A stretch of 8,985 bases of DNA from Streptococcus oricebi. GTDB lineage: Bacteria; Bacillota; Bacilli; Lactobacillales; Streptococcaceae. The notes beneath the pieces were generated by a model. That model worked only from the letters and a program-made list of their open reading frames with translations, ran no database searches and was not told the origin of the DNA. Position numbers and translations under genes: made by a program. Within the stretch, counting starts at the first letter, position 1. Each line of letters opens with the position of its first letter. Shown here piece by piece: positions 8,301 through 8,985 of the stretch. The stretch is from assembly GCF_017883985.1 (NCBI RefSeq), contig NZ_PRDG01000003.1:1-8985 (forward strand). The letters run 5' to 3'.

Positions 8301-8985
8301 ATCATTATGTGCTTGTAGATCAGATAGGGCAATCCCTTGACCAAAGCGAATGGTGCTAAAGCCATCTCCATCATAAATCGTATCCTGACCATGACCAACT
8401 TCAAATACATAGGTATCATCTCCATAACCACCTTTGAGCGTGTCATTACCGGTACCACCATCTAGGATATCATTTCCATCATTACCATACAAGGTATCAT
8501 CACCAGACTCTCCATAGAGAGTATCTGCTTGGGATGAACCATTTAAGGTGTCGTTGCCTGCTCCGGCTTTCAAAGTCAAACCAGTCAGTGGAGAAGTAAG
8601 AGTATCGTTTTCTTCGCTACCAATCAAACTACGGAATGGACTACCTTCATCCTGCACACCTACTTCTGTACCATCTGAGAAAACCAATTTCAACTGACGA
8701 GAACTATTATAGTAATTAAAGGAAAGGAAAGTTAAGCTATCCTGCGTCTTGGTGTTTTCCAAAACAAGATTATGACCATCATTATGTGCTTGTAGGTCAG
8801 AGAGGGCAATTCCTTGACCGAAGCGAATGGTGCTAAAGCCATCTCCGTCATAAATCATGTCCTGACCATGGCCAACTTCAAATACATAGGTATCATCTCC
8901 ATAACCACCATAGAGCTTATCATTACCGGTACCACCGTCTAGGATATCATTGCCATTATTCCCATTTAGGGTGTCATCTCCTGCT
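5355..8985 (-). CDS. Giant modular RTX exoprotein, type I secretion substrate (C-terminal 1209 residues; 5' end outside window)
   Basis: The frame is open to the right edge (first full codon at 8984), so the Met at 8856-8858 is internal and occupies a position where other modules have Thr, Ile or Ser. Gly/Asp nonapeptide blocks of the GGxGxDxLx type lie at about 8895-8984, 8418-8570, 7833-8090, 7353-7505, 6873-7025, 6393-6545 and 5913-6065. Each is followed by DDTY(V/I)F and a beta domain resembling the HCBP-related family: I-x-F-x-x-G, dSDL, LxxENxxT and F-x-DGT. These domains lie at about 8667-8837, 8187-8360, 7602-7778, 7122-7298, 6642-6818, 6162-6338 and 5682-5858. Calcium would fold the blocks into beta-rolls outside the cell. 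The last 100 or so residues are Ser/Thr/Ala/Val-rich, have no LPXTG motif, and should hold the uncleaved C-terminal export signal. Adjacent hlyB and hlyD genes supply the exporter. Whether the protein is a toxin, adhesin or surface-layer-like protein depends on the missing N-terminus. No enzyme domain is visible. Confidence 0.93.
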   Translation of the reverse strand, partial: AGDDTLNGNNGNDILDGGTGNDKLYGGYGDDTYVFEVGHGQDMIYDGDGFSTIRFGQGIALSDLQAHNDGHNLVLENTKTQDSLTFLSFNYYNSSRQLKLVFSDGTEVGVQDEGSPFRSLIGSEENDTLTSPLTGLTLKAGAGNDTLNGSSQADTLYGESGDDTLYGNDGNDILDGGTGNDTLKGGYGDDTYVFEVGHGQDTIYDGDGFSTIRFGQGIALSDLQAHNDGHNLILENTKTQDSLTFLSFNYYNSSRQLKLVFSDGTEVGVQDEGSPFRSLIGSAENDTLTSPLTGLTLKAGAGNDTLNGSSGVDSLYGETGDDTLYGNDGNDILDGGAGNDKLYGGAGDDKLYGQAGDDILQGSDGDDVLDGGAGTDRLEGGYGNDTYVFGKGYGQDTIYDNSGLNKIKFIGGIKVSDLKISLTGNHDITIKIKETADNVTISNYRYSENYQNLTLEFDDGTILTSSSEINPLKFFKGTDDADHFTAYMKGMTLQGGKGNDSLYGSSEADKLYGQDGDDTLNGNDGNDILDGGVGNDTLKGGAGDDTYIFEKGSGRDIVYDDQGLNKIQFTDGIRPSDLRAYTEGNYGVVLENKETGDQIVFTYFRYGASDRNFLLEFDDGTVMKIDDAHSPFKVLEGTANNDTLSAFLGASSMRAGAGNDTLNGSSEADILYGEAGDDTLNGNGGNDTLDGGVGNDTLKGGAGDDTYIFSKGSGRDIVQDEWGLNKIQFMDGIRPSDLRAYTEGSYGVVLENKETGDQIVFPYFRYGASDRNFLLEFDDGTTMKVDDATSPFKVLEGTSNNDTLSAFLGASTMRAGAGNDTLNGSSEADILYGEAGDDTLNGNGGNDTLDGGVGNDTLKGGAGDDTYIFSKGSGRDIVQDEWGLNKIQFMDGIRPSDLRAYTEGSYGVVLENKETGDQIVFPYFRYGASDRNFLLEFDDGTTMKVDDAHSPFKVLEGTANNDTLSAFLGASTMRAGAGNDTLNGSSEADILYGEAGDDSLYGNDSNDILDGGVGNDYLYGGAGDDTYIFGKGYGRDSISDSSGHNVIRFLEGMTPESLKVTTSGSDLVFSQGEDQLTLSNYRYSSSYQNFSLEFADQRTATINNKDYSLEVKEAPVVQTEPTSSESVISTSDQAQTLASLMSGNDSAVASTANRVVSNTAVSSVDKQSSVQAQLLVQEMAGLPTDKAVSATSAVTTSSTELFTEQFVGQ
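5991..6983 (-). repeat. 480-bp near-perfect direct tandem repeat in the RTX gene
   Basis: Bases 5991-6470 and 6471-6950 are aligned copies with only seven mismatches by direct comparison, and the match runs on to 6983. The mismatches all fall at 6109, 6110, 6120, 6129, 6139, 6140 and 6147 (first-copy numbering). A third, more diverged copy follows at about 6951-7430. The period of 480 bp is exactly 160 codons, so gain or loss of a unit keeps the frame. Confidence 0.95.
7979..8985 (-). repeat. 477-bp direct tandem repeat in the RTX gene, running off the right edge
   Basis: Bases from about 7979 repeat 477 bp (159 codons) further on. For example, the segment starting at 8104 recurs at 8581. 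The core of the repeat is about 94% identical by eye. Most differences are single base changes such as g/a and t/c. The second copy is cut by the window edge, so further copies may exist. Confidence 0.88.

Larger units (their letters stand above)
5682..8985 (-). repeat. Array of seven RTX-plus-HCBP modules within the exoprotein gene
   Basis: Measured at the DDTY(V/I)F landmark, successive modules are 159, 195, 160, 160, 160 and 160 residues apart. The array ends at about 5682 with a final beta domain that has no RTX block after it. Modules 1 and 2 (right end) form one sequence subfamily, modules 4, 5 and 6 another. Modules 3 and 7 are the most divergent and share the NYRYS-x-x-YQN segment. 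The array continues beyond the right edge, so the total module number is unknown. Confidence 0.9.

Noticed and set aside
5682..8985. CRISPR-like or other non-coding repeat array
   Set aside because: The repeats are in-frame coding modules of 159-195 codons with conserved protein motifs. There are no short identical repeats separated by unique spacers.

Overview
The window looks like chromosome of a low-GC Gram-positive coccus, most probably Streptococcus suis or a close relative. The reasons are A+T-rich DNA, AGGAGG-type ribosome binding sites, a streptococcal-style 6-phospho-beta-glucosidase with a SemiSWEET sugar carrier, and what appears to be the end of an IS30-type transposase at the left edge. 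This is inference from gene content and composition; the species was not tested. Except for the small transposase tail, every gene lies on the minus strand, so transcription runs from high to low coordinates.

Right part (8985 to 5355): the C-terminal 1209 residues of a very large RTX (Gly/Asp-rich, calcium-binding repeat) protein. Its N-terminus lies beyond the right edge. It is built from seven copies of a 159-195 residue module. Each module pairs a Gly/Asp nonapeptide block with an HCBP-related (haemolysin-type calcium-binding related) beta domain. The protein ends in a Ser/Thr/Ala/Val-rich tail with no LPXTG anchor, as expected for a type I secretion substrate. Two pairs of modules are near-identical at DNA level (periods 480 bp and 477 bp).

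Middle part (5354 to 1912): a hairpin directly after the RTX stop codon. Then come a HlyB-type ABC exporter with an inactive C39-like domain and a HlyD-type membrane-fusion protein with a short helical hairpin. These two overlap by one base, and a perfect 10-bp hairpin terminator follows. Together these genes form a compact substrate-exporter operon, rtx-hlyB-hlyD. It resembles Gram-negative haemolysin operons but sits in an apparent Gram-positive host with no outer membrane.

Left part (1819 to 1): a separate two-gene sugar operon with its own promoter. It encodes a GH1 6-phospho-beta-glucosidase followed by a translationally coupled SemiSWEET carrier. It ends against the tail of a convergent IS30-like transposase.

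The main point of interest is the RTX/type I secretion operon in a firmicute: a giant modular exoprotein, a dedicated ABC/MFP pair, and signs of recent repeat duplication. No HlyC-like acyltransferase gene and no outer-membrane channel gene are visible in the window. The effector part of the RTX protein, if there is one, would be upstream of the right edge.
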